A stretch of 64,000 nucleotides of DNA, taken from assembly GCA_900767465.1 (NCBI GenBank), contig CAAGAW010000028.1, forward strand, positions 1 to 64,000, in the 5' to 3' direction. The DNA is from Clostridia bacterium. Its GTDB lineage: Bacteria > Bacillota > Clostridia > Christensenellales > Pumilibacteraceae. The notes under the pieces were generated by a model, which saw only the letters and a list, made by a program, of their open reading frames with translations, was not told the origin of the DNA and searched no databases. Position numbers and translations under genes: made by a program. This document shows positions 36,639 through 44,407 of this stretch, piece after piece (the first letter of the stretch is position 1; every line of letters begins with the position of its first letter).

Positions 36639-36980
36639 GCGGCGAAGCCGTCGGTAGGACGGGATACCTTAGTCCCGCCGGCTGTAAACCGCCGCGGACA
36701 AGTATAGGGTTAGTCGTATCTACTTTGTTGTTGCGTACCCGCCATAACGCATTGTCATTGCGAGGAGCGAATTGCAACGTGGCAATCGCACTGGCGCGAC
36801 GCGGCGGCACGAAGTGCCGTAAAAACAGTCCTCAGGTGACTGTTTTTAGCCAAAGCGGCGAAGCAACTATGTTGCGAGCGGGGAGGGAAGGCTTACCTGC
36901 GCACACGGACGTTATATTTCTCTCGCGGGGGATTTCTCCGCTGCGTTCGGTCTGTCGTCCTCACTCCGGTCGAAATGACA
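36639..36980. repeat. Repeat cluster: family D, an interrupted family A, inverted family B
   Basis: 36639-36716 is family D (GCGGCGAAGCCGTCGGTAGG...GTCCCGCCGGC...CCGCCGCGGACAAGTATAGG), repeated at 47189. 36733-36901 is a family-A element whose right part after GTGGCAATC is displaced by about 100 bp of other sequence carrying a perfect AAAAACAGTC/GACTGTTTTT hairpin (36821-36847). 36923-36980 is family B in inverted orientation (GCGGGGGATTTCTCCGC...TCGAAATGACA). No gene is supported. Confidence 0.7.
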
Positions 36981-37075
36981 TTATAAACCCGAGAGAACGA
37001 GAAACGCAACTGCAAATATAGACGATCACATATACGATTATCCCAAAACATTCGCCCGCGGCGGACACCTCGCCC

Positions 37076-37216
37076 GACCCCTTACCACCGCCTACGGCAG
37101 AGCCTCCCCCCATGGGGGAAGCCTTAATATGCCAAACGTACACGCTGTCATCTCGAGCGATAGTCGAGAGATCCCCCGCAACAGAAACGAAAACGACCGT
37201 ACACGAATACCCAAAT
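37076..37216. repeat. Family-C and family-B repeats
   Basis: 37076-37130 is family C (CGACCCCTTACCACCGCCTACGG...GGGGGAAGCCTTAATATG). 37145-37216 is family B (GTCATCTCGAGCGATAGTCGAGAGATCCCCCGC, then the cgtacacga tail). Family B cores have ATCTC/GAGAT ends and can form a hairpin. Confidence 0.7.
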
Positions 37217-37260
37217 ACTCGCCCGCGGCGGCTCACCGCCTTGCCCGCACAGGTTCTGCG

Positions 37261-37941
37261 CTATTCGCGGACGGCGGTAATCTCGCGCGTGATCGGATCG
37301 ATAAGAACAGCGTAAACTTCGTACTTTTGCGGACAGAACGCCACGTACCAGTAGTATCCTCCCGCCGACGAAATCGGGTTTTCGAGGTAGCGCACGTAGA
37401 CTTCGGCGTTCAGCGCGTTTTTGTCCGTCATTCCGTCCACGCGGCTTTTAAGTCGTTTTTCGGCGATCTTCAACGCCTCGTCCGCGCTTATCTCGTCGCC
37501 GGTAAATACCGTTTTAAGTTCAATCGTTTCCGAATATTCCCCGCAACTCAAAGTTGCGACCGCCGAGCCTTTTACGCGCTCGCCGAGTTCTGCCGAATAA
37601 CTGCTCTTGAACGGGTGACGGGTCAGCGTTCCCTCGTAAATCTTTTCGCCTGCCGTCAACTTATAATTAACGATCGCGTCGTCGCCGAGATCGGAAATAA
37701 CCGCCGTAAGCACCGTAAAATCCGTCTTGTTTCCGCTCTTGCCGTCTATCTCGAACGGATCTTCGCGTATGCCGCTGCAAAGCGTTACCGTCGCCCGATC
37801 GGTTTTCGCAACCATCAATTCGTCGCGGAGTTCGCTCAGTTCCGCCTCGCGCTTTTGAAGCGCACTCTTGCACCCGAAGCAAATCGCAGCCGTCGCTGCC
37901 GCCAGAATAATACATATTACGCCGTAAATTTTCTTTTTCAT
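37261..37941 (-). CDS. Hypothetical lipoprotein with PepSY-like C-terminus
   Basis: A 226-residue exported protein: hydrophobic N-terminus (VICIILAAATAAICFGC) ending in a cysteine at about 24 that could be lipidated, then a short charged coiled-coil stretch (ALQKREAELSELRDEL), a beta-rich middle, and a C-terminal segment that resembles a PepSY unit (ADEALKIAEKRLKSRV...YYWYVAFCPQKYEVYAVLIDP). I do not recognise the whole protein. It is a single gene set between repeats, on the opposite strand from both ABC operons. Confidence 0.65.
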   Translation of the reverse strand: MKKKIYGVICIILAAATAAICFGCKSALQKREAELSELRDELMVAKTDRATVTLCSGIREDPFEIDGKSGNKTDFTVLTAVISDLGDDAIVNYKLTAGEKIYEGTLTRHPFKSSYSAELGERVKGSAVATLSCGEYSETIELKTVFTGDEISADEALKIAEKRLKSRVDGMTDKNALNAEVYVRYLENPISSAGGYYWYVAFCPQKYEVYAVLIDPITREITAVRE

Positions 37942-38028
37942 ACTATATAACTATTGTTTCGATTCGCGGATTATGACTTTTTGTGTCCGAGCGCGCCGCG
38001 CCTACGCAGGCTAACGTTGACTGTCTTT

Positions 38029-38208
38029 ATCGTACACCCGTGCCGCCTTACCACTTAGGAGCGTCAGTCGCCCCCCCCCGAAAGAAACAGAAACAACCGT
38101 ACACGAACAACAAATAACCGTACACCCGTGCCGCCTTGCCACTTAGGAGGAGCGCAAAGCGCGACGTGGCAATCTCCCGGAAGGGAAGACGGAATTGCCG
38201 TACACGAC
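38029..38208. repeat. Two family-A repeats, one chimeric
   Basis: 38029-38098 begins as family A (CGTACACCCGTGCCGCCTTACCACTTAGGAGCG) but continues with family-B-like TCAGTCG, a C9 run and the AGAAACAACCGTACACGA tail, so it is a hybrid. 38112-38208 is a full family-A element (GGAGGAGCGCAAAGCGCGACGTGGCAATCTCCCGGAAGGG). The rest of 37942-38324 holds nothing I can call. Confidence 0.65.
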
Positions 38209-38324
38209 TAAACAAATTCTCGCTCGCGCAGACTCAAAGTCGAGCACGAATATTTCCAAAACCCATTAGTCGGTCTTCCACTCAAAAAAAATTAAAAAAT
38301 TTTTAAAATACCCCCTCAAAACGC

Positions 38325-38353
38325 TTTACAACTTTATCGAAATAAAGTATAAT
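38325..38353 (+). promoter_or_regulatory. Promoter of the second ABC transporter operon
   Basis: TTTACA (38325-38330), a 17-nt spacer and a perfect TATAAT (38348-38353). The leader to the start codon is about 120 nt. Confidence 0.78.
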
Positions 38354-38365
38354 AGGCACATAAAA

Positions 38366-38435
38366 TCACTTCACCGCATTAAAGTGATGAAGTGAAGGCG
38401 GAAAAGCGGAAACGCTTTTCGGGCAAAGAGGGCAG
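38366..38435 (+). promoter_or_regulatory. Structured leader RNA of the second ABC operon, unassigned
   Basis: Two stable hairpins lie in the untranslated leader. TCACTTCA (38368-38375) pairs with TGAAGTGA (38388-38395). GAAAAGCG (38400-38407) pairs with CGCTTTTC (38412-38419) under a GAAA tetraloop. AGAGGGCAGAACCTC follows. There is no T-run. It matches no riboswitch class that I can recall. Confidence 0.45.
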
Positions 38436-38481
38436 AACCTCACTAAACACGCAATCAATTTTTATTAAGGAGAACAGAACA

Positions 38482-39303
38482 ATGAAAAAAGTACTTTCGG
38501 TAGTTATGGCAATTGCGATGGCAGTCGCGTGCATGTTCGCGGTAACGGCATGCGGAGCGGTTACGTACAAAGATCTTACGATCGTGGAAATCGGCGGCGA
38601 AACCGAGTCGTTCGGAATCGCGTTCAGAAAAGGGTCGAACGTTACGAGAAAGGTCGAGCAGGCAATTGCCGATCTTATCGCAGAAAACAAACTCGCCTCG
38701 CTCGCCGAGAAATACGGCGTTGCCGGCGTAAGCGAGTATACCCCCGCAGCCGCTGAAAACGCAAGTAGCGACGACTTCGCGAAAATTCAGGCAAAAGGCA
38801 AACTCGTAATCGGAATCACCGATTATAAGCCTATGGATTATAAAGAAGAAGGCAGCGACGAGTGGATCGGCTTTGACGCGGATCTTGCGAAGATGGTTTG
38901 CGAAAAACTCGGCATAACCGCGCAATTCAAGGAAATCGAATGGGATAACAAGATCCTCGACCTTTCGGCGGGCACGATCGACTGTATCTGGAACGGTATG
39001 ACGATCACCGACGAAATCAAAGGCGCGGCGGACGTAACCAAAGCGTATATGGAAAACAGACAAGTTGCCGTCGTGCTTAAAAAGAACGCGACCAAGTATT
39101 CCTCGATCGAAAAGATGGCAGGAAAGAGAATCGCCGCGGAAGGCGGCTCGGCGGGCGAGTCGTTCATTAAGGGGAACGAATCGCTTAAAGGCGGACTCGT
39201 AACGGTGTCGGGACAATCGGACGCTTTCCTCGAAGTTATGTCGGGAAAGAGCGACGTCGCTATCGTTGACTACATGATGGCGCGCGCGCTTATCGAAGGC
39301 TGA
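38482..39303 (+). CDS. Amino-acid ABC transporter substrate-binding lipoprotein, circularly permuted at a second site
   Basis: A 273-residue lipoprotein (signal peptide, Cys24 in AVTACGA). Residues about 28-80 (YKDLTIVEIGG, SFGIAFRKGSN, LASLAEKYGV) are the sequence that normally ends family-3 binding proteins. After a linker (81-105) comes the usual N-terminal lobe (GKLVIGITDYKPMDYK, WIGFDADLAKMVCEKLG, NGMTITDE) and most of lobe 2 (KMAGKRIAAEGGSAG, SGKSDVAIVDYMMARALIEG), where the protein stops. The two ends would join seamlessly to give a normal protein. I start at the ATG at 38482, 10 nt after AAGGAG; the open frame further upstream is leader. Ligand unknown; the family-type arginine in lobe 1 is absent. 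Confidence 0.9.
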   Translation: MKKVLSVVMAIAMAVACMFAVTACGAVTYKDLTIVEIGGETESFGIAFRKGSNVTRKVEQAIADLIAENKLASLAEKYGVAGVSEYTPAAAENASSDDFAKIQAKGKLVIGITDYKPMDYKEEGSDEWIGFDADLAKMVCEKLGITAQFKEIEWDNKILDLSAGTIDCIWNGMTITDEIKGAADVTKAYMENRQVAVVLKKNATKYSSIEKMAGKRIAAEGGSAGESFIKGNESLKGGLVTVSGQSDAFLEVMSGKSDVAIVDYMMARALIEG

Positions 39304-39375
39304 GTCGGACAAAATTCAAGACTTTGACGGGACGCTATTCCGGCGTTCCGTTTTAGTCGGTTTAACGGGTATATT

Positions 39376-40044
39376 ATGAATCTATTTTTATCGCCGACGT
39401 TTCTTACCGTTTCGCTCGACTTGCTTGCGGGCTTTTGGGAGACGCTCAAAATCTTTTTCGTTACTCTTCTTATATCGCTTCCGCTCGGGCTTCTGATCGC
39501 GTTCGGGTCTATGTCGAAGTTCAAACCGCTCAAATGGTTATGCACCACGTTCGTATGGATTATCCGCGGAACGCCGCTTATGCTTCAACTTATCGTCGTG
39601 TATTACGGTCCGGGACTTGTTTTCGGCGCGGGCGTGGGACTTAACGCGTACCTGTCCACGTTCATAACGTTCGGAATCAACTACGCGTGCTATTTCTCCG
39701 AGATCTACCGCGGCGGAATCCAGAGCGTGCCGAAAGGTCAGTTCGAAGCGGGACAGGTTCTCGGAATGACGAAGTCGCAAATCTTTTTCAAAGTCATTCT
39801 GTTGCAGGTTATAAAGCGTATCGTGCCGCCTATGAGCAACGAAATTATAACGCTTGTAAAGGACACTTCGCTTGCGAGAATCATAACGTTTTACGAACTC
39901 ATATTCTACGCGCAACGGTACATCAAAAACGGCGGACTTTTGTGGCCGTTGTTCTATACGGCGGTGTATTACCTTGCATTTACGGCGGTGCTTACGCTCT
40001 TCTTCCGTTGGCTCGAAAAGAAACTCGATTACTTTAAGGTGTGA
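39376..40044 (+). CDS. Polar amino-acid ABC transporter permease
   Basis: A 222-residue permease with about five helices, RGTPLMLQLIVVYYG, and the EAA loop EAGQVLGMTKSQIFFKVILLQ. It follows the permuted binding protein by 72 nt and overlaps the region just before the ATPase start. It is distinct from the permease of the first operon in sequence, so the operons are not a recent duplication. Confidence 0.92.
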   Translation: MNLFLSPTFLTVSLDLLAGFWETLKIFFVTLLISLPLGLLIAFGSMSKFKPLKWLCTTFVWIIRGTPLMLQLIVVYYGPGLVFGAGVGLNAYLSTFITFGINYACYFSEIYRGGIQSVPKGQFEAGQVLGMTKSQIFFKVILLQVIKRIVPPMSNEIITLVKDTSLARIITFYELIFYAQRYIKNGGLLWPLFYTAVYYLAFTAVLTLFFRWLEKKLDYFKV

Positions 40045-40046
40045 TT

Positions 40047-40853
40047 ATGGCGTTTTTGGAAGTAAAAGGAATAAAAAAGAATTTCGGCGAAACCGAAGTA
40101 CTTAAAGGTATTGATTTCGACCTCGAAAAGGGCAAAGTCCTGTCCATAATCGGCTCGTCGGGAAGCGGTAAAACCACGCTTCTTCGTTGCATGAATTACC
40201 TCGAAGAAGCGGACGAGGGAACAATCACCCTCGGCGGCGAAACGATTTTCGAGGGAGGCAAAGCGTACGGCGAAAAGGAACTCCGCGACAAACGGCTCCG
40301 TTTCGGACTCGTGTTTCAGTCGTTCAACCTGTTTCCGCAGTACAACGTTCTCGGCAACGTGACGCTTGCGTTGAACCTTGCGAAGAAAGAGGAAATCAAA
40401 TCGTCCGCTCTCCCGCGCGCCGAAAAAAAGAAACTTCTTCGCGCTGCGGAATCGGATAACGAGGCGTACGCTATGGAAATCATAGAGCGCGTCGGACTTA
40501 AAGAAAAAGCGAAAAATTATCCGTGCGAACTTTCGGGCGGACAGCAGCAGCGCGTCGCGATCGCCCGCGCTATGGCGCTTAAACCTGAAGTTCTGTGCTT
40601 TGACGAGCCGACCAGCGCGCTCGACCCCGAACTTACCGGCGAAGTACTTAAAGTAATCAAAAACCTTAAAACGGGCGACCGCACGATGATTATCGTAACT
40701 CACGAAATGGAGTTTGCGCGCGCCGTTTCCGACAAGGTTATTTATATGGCGGACGGAAAAATCGAAGAAGAGGGCGATCCCGAGCAGGTTTTCGGCTCGC
40801 CCAGATCCGAAAAACTCCGTAGTTTTCTTGCGGCGAGAGGTGATAATGAATAA
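40047..40853 (+). CDS. Polar amino-acid ABC transporter ATPase
   Basis: A 268-residue ABC ATPase with Walker A GSSGSGKTT, FQSFNLFPQ, signature LSGGQQQR, Walker B VLCFDEPTSALDPE and VTHEM. About 20 extra residues (KKEEIKSSALPRAEKKKLLRAA) sit between the Q-loop and the signature and lengthen the helical subdomain. I prefer the ATG at 40047 over a GTG at 40041. It overlaps the yerC start by 8 nt. Confidence 0.94.
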   Translation: MAFLEVKGIKKNFGETEVLKGIDFDLEKGKVLSIIGSSGSGKTTLLRCMNYLEEADEGTITLGGETIFEGGKAYGEKELRDKRLRFGLVFQSFNLFPQYNVLGNVTLALNLAKKEEIKSSALPRAEKKKLLRAAESDNEAYAMEIIERVGLKEKAKNYPCELSGGQQQRVAIARAMALKPEVLCFDEPTSALDPELTGEVLKVIKNLKTGDRTMIIVTHEMEFARAVSDKVIYMADGKIEEEGDPEQVFGSPRSEKLRSFLAARGDNE

Positions 40854-41133
40854 CGGTCATCACGCGGACGAAACCGCGTTTTACGAACTTATAGCAAAAG
40901 TCGGCACGGCGAAAGAGGCGGAAGAACTTTTCGCGGACTTATGCACGATGAACGAGATCGCGGCTATGGCTCAGCGGCTCGCGGCGGCAAAACTTCTGAT
41001 CGAGGGAAAGACCTACGAGCAGGTCATCGCCGAGACGGACATTTCGTCGGCTACGCTTTCGCGCGTGTCCAAATGCGTCAAGTACGGCGACGGCTACCGC
41101 AGATTTTTGACCGAAAAGGGCAAAGCCGAATAA
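40846..41133 (+). CDS. yerC: YerC/YecD family TrpR-like regulator
   Basis: A 95-residue TrpR-superfamily protein (LFADLCTMNEIAAMAQRLAAAKLLIEGKTYEQVIAETDISSATLSRVSKCVKYG) with the helix-turn-helix in its last third. The start at 40846 lies within the end of the ATPase gene and is preceded by GAGAGGTG, so it is translationally coupled to the transporter. TrpR-like proteins respond to aromatic amino acids in E. coli; YerC targets are unknown. Its position suggests that it may regulate this importer. Confidence 0.88.
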   Translation: MNNGHHADETAFYELIAKVGTAKEAEELFADLCTMNEIAAMAQRLAAAKLLIEGKTYEQVIAETDISSATLSRVSKCVKYGDGYRRFLTEKGKAE

Positions 41134-41162
41134 AACCGTCCCGAAACGGGCAACATTACCGT

Positions 41163-41420
41163 ATGAGAAAATCGACGGTAAGCGTGGAAACGATAAAGAA
41201 TCGGGTATCCGACCTTCTCGGTAAGACCGTAAAAGTAAGCGTAAACCGCGGACGAAATAAGGTCGTAAGATACAAAGCGAACGTCAAAGGCGTTTATCCG
41301 GCTGTTTTCGTGCTCGAAATCGTCAATTGCAAGTCGCTCAGATCCATGTCATGCAGTTATAACGACCTTATTTGCGGCGACATTCGTCTTTCTCTCGTCG
41401 AGCCGTGCGCCTGCAAGTAG
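41163..41420 (+). CDS. veg: Veg family protein
   Basis: An 85-residue Veg protein (SVETIKNRVSDLLGKTVKVSVNRGRNKVVRYKANVKGVYPAVFVLEI...SYNDLICGDIRLSL). Veg is abundant in vegetative Firmicutes and influences biofilm formation in Bacillus. It commonly lies upstream of ispE, as here with sipL between. The ribosome site before the chosen ATG is poor. A small CCCG/CGGG hairpin separates it from yerC. Confidence 0.9.
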   Translation: MRKSTVSVETIKNRVSDLLGKTVKVSVNRGRNKVVRYKANVKGVYPAVFVLEIVNCKSLRSMSCSYNDLICGDIRLSLVEPCACK

Positions 41421-41449
41421 TCTGAATAGTCATATCTGCTTTTGTTATT

Positions 41450-41800
41450 GCGTACACCCGCACCGCCTTGTCATTGCGAGGAGCGCAACGCGCGACGTGG
41501 CAATCTCCCGGAAGGGGAACGTCGCTCGCGTACCCGCGCCAGCCAACCTCTCGTACGCGCTATCATTTCGAGCGTCAGTCGAGAAATCCCCTGCATTAGA
41601 AACGAAAACAACCGTACACGAATACCCAAATACTCGCCCGCGGTGGCTCTGCGCTAAAGCCTTCCCCATCGAGGAAAGGTGTAACGATTGCAAGAGTAGC
41701 AAACCGAGTGACGGATTGGGGGTTGTTCAAAGACGGGAATTACATTATAACCCAACCCTCACCACAGCCTGTGGCAATATCCCGGAATGGAGAGCTTAAT
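41450..41800. repeat. Family A, B and C repeats between veg and sipL
   Basis: 41450-41535 is a full family-A element (TCATTGCGAGGAGCGCAACG...GACGTGGCAATCTCCCGG). 41569-41640 is family B (TATCATTTCGAGCGTCAGTCGAGAAATCCCC plus AGAAACGAAAACAACCGTAC). 41755-41800 is a decayed family C. No gene is supported in 41421-41917. Confidence 0.72.
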
Positions 41801-41819
41801 AAATTACGTTATCGTTACA

Positions 41820-41846
41820 CGCGGGCAATCCCCGCGTTTTCGTTTT
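41820..41846 (+). terminator. Terminator-like hairpin upstream of sipL
   Basis: CGCGGG (41820-41825) pairs with CCCGCG (41831-41836) over a 5-nt loop, followed by TTTTCGTTTT. It would end transcription coming from veg and the repeats. Confidence 0.65.
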
Positions 41847-41917
41847 AAAAAAACTGTCATAATCGTCGCTCCGGCAATATAAAATATAGTGTTATATCAG
41901 ATTTCTGGAGGTCGCAA

Positions 41918-43429
41918 ATGGCAATCGAACCCGTATTTGAAACGGTAAAAACCGACTCACGCATTTATCTCGGCGCAGTTCAGACGGTGGTGGAGGCGCG
42001 CCTTCTCCCGCCGGCGGGGACGATCATCGCCAGAGTTCTTACGATCGTAAGCGACGTAAAATCGGAACCGAGCGAGGCGTTCGCGGGCGAAGTAAGATTC
42101 GCGGGCAAGATAAAATTCAAAGTTCTGTTCGTGGGAGACGAGGGCAAATGTCACGAAACCGAATACGTATCCGATTTTTCGGATAAACTGCAAAGCGATT
42201 CGATCACGGCGGACGTAAGACCGATAGTGAGTTCGGACGTTCTCGACGTGGACGTTACGGGCGTGAGCGGCGGAGAAATCAAACTTGCCGCGGTAGTCGA
42301 AACTAAGGTTTGGGCGGACGAAAACCGCGAAATCAAGTATCTCGGCAGCGCGGACGCTTACGTCGAGGAAAGCGAAACCGCGTACTGCCGGCTCGTTGCG
42401 CGCGGCAAATCGAGCGCGGAATACGCCGCCGCGATCGAAAACGTAAAACTTCGTTCGATTATGTTCGCCGAACACAAAATCGTGGTTTCCGAACGCAGCG
42501 CGGGTGCGGATTCCGTTCGCGCGTCGGGAGTGATAATCAGCGATATCTGCGGCGAAACCGAGGACGGACTTATTGCGTCTTACCGCGTCGAAACGCCTTT
42601 TTCGGAAGAGTGGGGAGCGGACGGCGCAAGCGCAGGCGACGCGGTTTTTGTCAGGGCGTGCGTAAGCGGTAAAGAGAATCTCGCAGCGGACGGCGAGACG
42701 TATGCCGTCGACCTGACTTACGAAATCGCTTTCGACTATTCGGTTTACGCGCCCGATAGGGTAACTCTCGTATGCGACCTGTTCTCGTCCGATCGCGAAC
42801 TTATCGTCGGCTCGGAGTCCGCTCCCGTCAATATCGCAAAAGGCGGCTATACGATAACCGACCGCGTCGAAGGGAACGTCACGCTCGAAGTGAATATGCC
42901 GCTTGCCGATAATATTCTGGCGGCGACCGGCACGCGGCTCACGGTCACAAACCTTCTTGCAAGCGACGACGAGGTGCTTGTAGAGGGAATAGTCAGCGGC
43001 AGCGTGATCTATTACAGCGCGGAGGACAACGTAACGTCCGGCGCGCTCGTGGAACTTCCGTTTTCGATCACCTCGCGTCTTGACGGCGCACGCACGGGCG
43101 ATGAACTTTGCGGCAGAGGAACGGTAACCTCCACGTCGCTCAAAATACGCAGAGGCAACGAAATCGACATAAAAGCGGATATCGCCGTCGAAATAGAATC
43201 CGTTCGCCCCGAAAACGTAACCGTCATAACGAGCGTGGAAGAGGGCGAAACGATCGTAAAACCCACCGCGGCGTTCTCGATTCACGTGACGAAAAAAGGC
43301 GAAACGCTGTGGGAAGTATCCAAAGCGTTGGGCGCAACGCCCGAAACGATAATCGGACAGAATCAGGGTCTTACGCAACCGTTCGAGGGCGGCGAGAGGA
43401 TCGTCGTTTACCGACACTTAACAGAATAA
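41918..43429 (+). CDS. SipL-like spore protein: DUF3794 domains plus C-terminal LysM
   Basis: A 503-residue protein with repeated DUF3794 modules over residues 1 to about 440 and a LysM domain at about 447-500 (HVTKKGETLWEVSKALGATPETIIGQNQ). This is the architecture of C. difficile SipL, which binds SpoIVA and is needed to encase the forespore in coat. There is no signal peptide, as expected for a mother-cell cytosolic protein. GGAGG precedes the ATG. The clustering with ispE, spoIIR, sleB and ypeB supports a sporulation role. Regulation by a sporulation sigma factor is likely but I cannot assign the promoter. Confidence 0.85.
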   Translation: MAIEPVFETVKTDSRIYLGAVQTVVEARLLPPAGTIIARVLTIVSDVKSEPSEAFAGEVRFAGKIKFKVLFVGDEGKCHETEYVSDFSDKLQSDSITADVRPIVSSDVLDVDVTGVSGGEIKLAAVVETKVWADENREIKYLGSADAYVEESETAYCRLVARGKSSAEYAAAIENVKLRSIMFAEHKIVVSERSAGADSVRASGVIISDICGETEDGLIASYRVETPFSEEWGADGASAGDAVFVRACVSGKENLAADGETYAVDLTYEIAFDYSVYAPDRVTLVCDLFSSDRELIVGSESAPVNIAKGGYTITDRVEGNVTLEVNMPLADNILAATGTRLTVTNLLASDDEVLVEGIVSGSVIYYSAEDNVTSGALVELPFSITSRLDGARTGDELCGRGTVTSTSLKIRRGNEIDIKADIAVEIESVRPENVTVITSVEEGETIVKPTAAFSIHVTKKGETLWEVSKALGATPETIIGQNQGLTQPFEGGERIVVYRHLTE

Positions 43430-43437
43430 AAATCACG

Positions 43438-43466
43438 CCCCGCGGCTTTACGGCTTGCGGGGTTTT
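43438..43466 (+). terminator. Intrinsic terminator after sipL
   Basis: CCCCGC pairs with GCGGGG over a 13-nt loop and is followed by TTTTG. The -35 element of the ispE promoter begins only 5 nt later. Confidence 0.75.
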
Positions 43467-43470
43467 GCGT

Positions 43471-43499
43471 TTGACAAAGCCGGCGTAAAATGCTATAAT
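43471..43499 (+). promoter_or_regulatory. ispE promoter placed to give a leaderless mRNA
   Basis: A perfect TTGACA (43471-43476), a 17-nt spacer and a perfect TATAAT (43494-43499). The ispE ATG follows the -10 by only 7 nt, so transcription should start at or next to the start codon. Confidence 0.85.
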
Positions 43500-43506
43500 C
43501 GTAAGC

Positions 43507-44355
43507 ATGAACGAAATCACGGTGCGCGCGTACGCGAAAATAAATCTCTTTCTTACCGTAACGGGAACCGAAACCGTGCGCGGCAAGATTTTGCACGCGC
43601 TCGACACGGTTATGTGTTCGGTGGATATCGCGGACGACGTAAGGGCGGTAAAACGACCGGATGGCGAGTTGCGGGTTTTCTTCGACGGCGAACAGGTCGA
43701 AAACTCGAACGCGGGCAAAGCCGCAGAGGCAATGCGCGACATGTTCGGACTTCCCGGCGCGGACTTTTACGTAACGCGGCGGATTCCGTCCGGCGCGGGA
43801 CTGGGCGGCTCGAGCGCGGACGCCGCAGGAGTAATCAACGCGTACCGGATTATGTACGGCGTAAACGCAAGCGAACCCGAGATTAAAAGAATCGCGTTTT
43901 CGGTGGGCAGCGACGTGCCGTATATGTTGTCGGGCGGGTTATGCCGACTTACCGGCACGGGCGAAAACGTAACGAAAATCGACGCGGACGTCAAAGGTAA
44001 AATTTTGTTGTGCGGTCGCGGAAAAGTAGATACGTATGCGTGTTTTTTGAACTTCGACGCGCTGAATCGCCCCGTAAAACCTTCCGCCGACGAGTTTTCG
44101 GACGGTCTGAAAACAGGCAAAATCGACCCGTATAATGCGCTCGAAGCCGCGGCGGAAAAGATCGAACCGAACATAAAAATCATTCGCGAAACAATGAGAG
44201 AAAACGGTCTTAAGGCGGCGATGACGGGCAGCGGTGCGTATGTGTTCGGGCTGGGCGGCGACGAAGAACTCGTACGCGCGAAGACGGCTTTACGCAATCG
44301 CGGATACGAGTCTGAAATAATAAATATAGTAAATAACGGGTGCGAAACGTTATAA
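43507..44355 (+). CDS. ispE: 4-diphosphocytidyl-2-C-methyl-D-erythritol kinase
   Basis: A 282-residue GHMP kinase of the MEP isoprenoid pathway. Signatures are AYAKINLFL at the N-terminus, the ATP loop PSGAGLGGSSADAA, GSDVPYMLSGG and the C-terminal MTGSGAYVFGL. It phosphorylates the 2-hydroxyl of CDP-ME. No Shine-Dalgarno is possible because the promoter ends 7 nt before the ATG. Downstream it shares a terminator/ribosome-site overlap with spoIIR. Confidence 0.95.
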   Translation: MNEITVRAYAKINLFLTVTGTETVRGKILHALDTVMCSVDIADDVRAVKRPDGELRVFFDGEQVENSNAGKAAEAMRDMFGLPGADFYVTRRIPSGAGLGGSSADAAGVINAYRIMYGVNASEPEIKRIAFSVGSDVPYMLSGGLCRLTGTGENVTKIDADVKGKILLCGRGKVDTYACFLNFDALNRPVKPSADEFSDGLKTGKIDPYNALEAAAEKIEPNIKIIRETMRENGLKAAMTGSGAYVFGLGGDEELVRAKTALRNRGYESEIINIVNNGCETL

Positions 44356-44376
44356 AATCAAATAAACGCGAGCATA

Positions 44377-44407
44377 ATCTCTCCGTAACGTACGGAGGGA
44401 TTTTTTT
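44377..44407 (+). terminator. ispE terminator that contains the spoIIR ribosome-binding site
   Basis: ATCTCTCCGT pairs with ACGGAGGGAT (10 bp, one G-U, 5-nt loop) and is followed by seven T residues that end immediately before the spoIIR ATG. The 3' strand GGAGGGA is also the only plausible Shine-Dalgarno of spoIIR. Confidence 0.85.

Noticed and set aside
36608..37260. Insertion sequence remnants among the repeats
   Set aside because: No transposase fragment could be read in any frame; the units are short palindromes without coding capacity.
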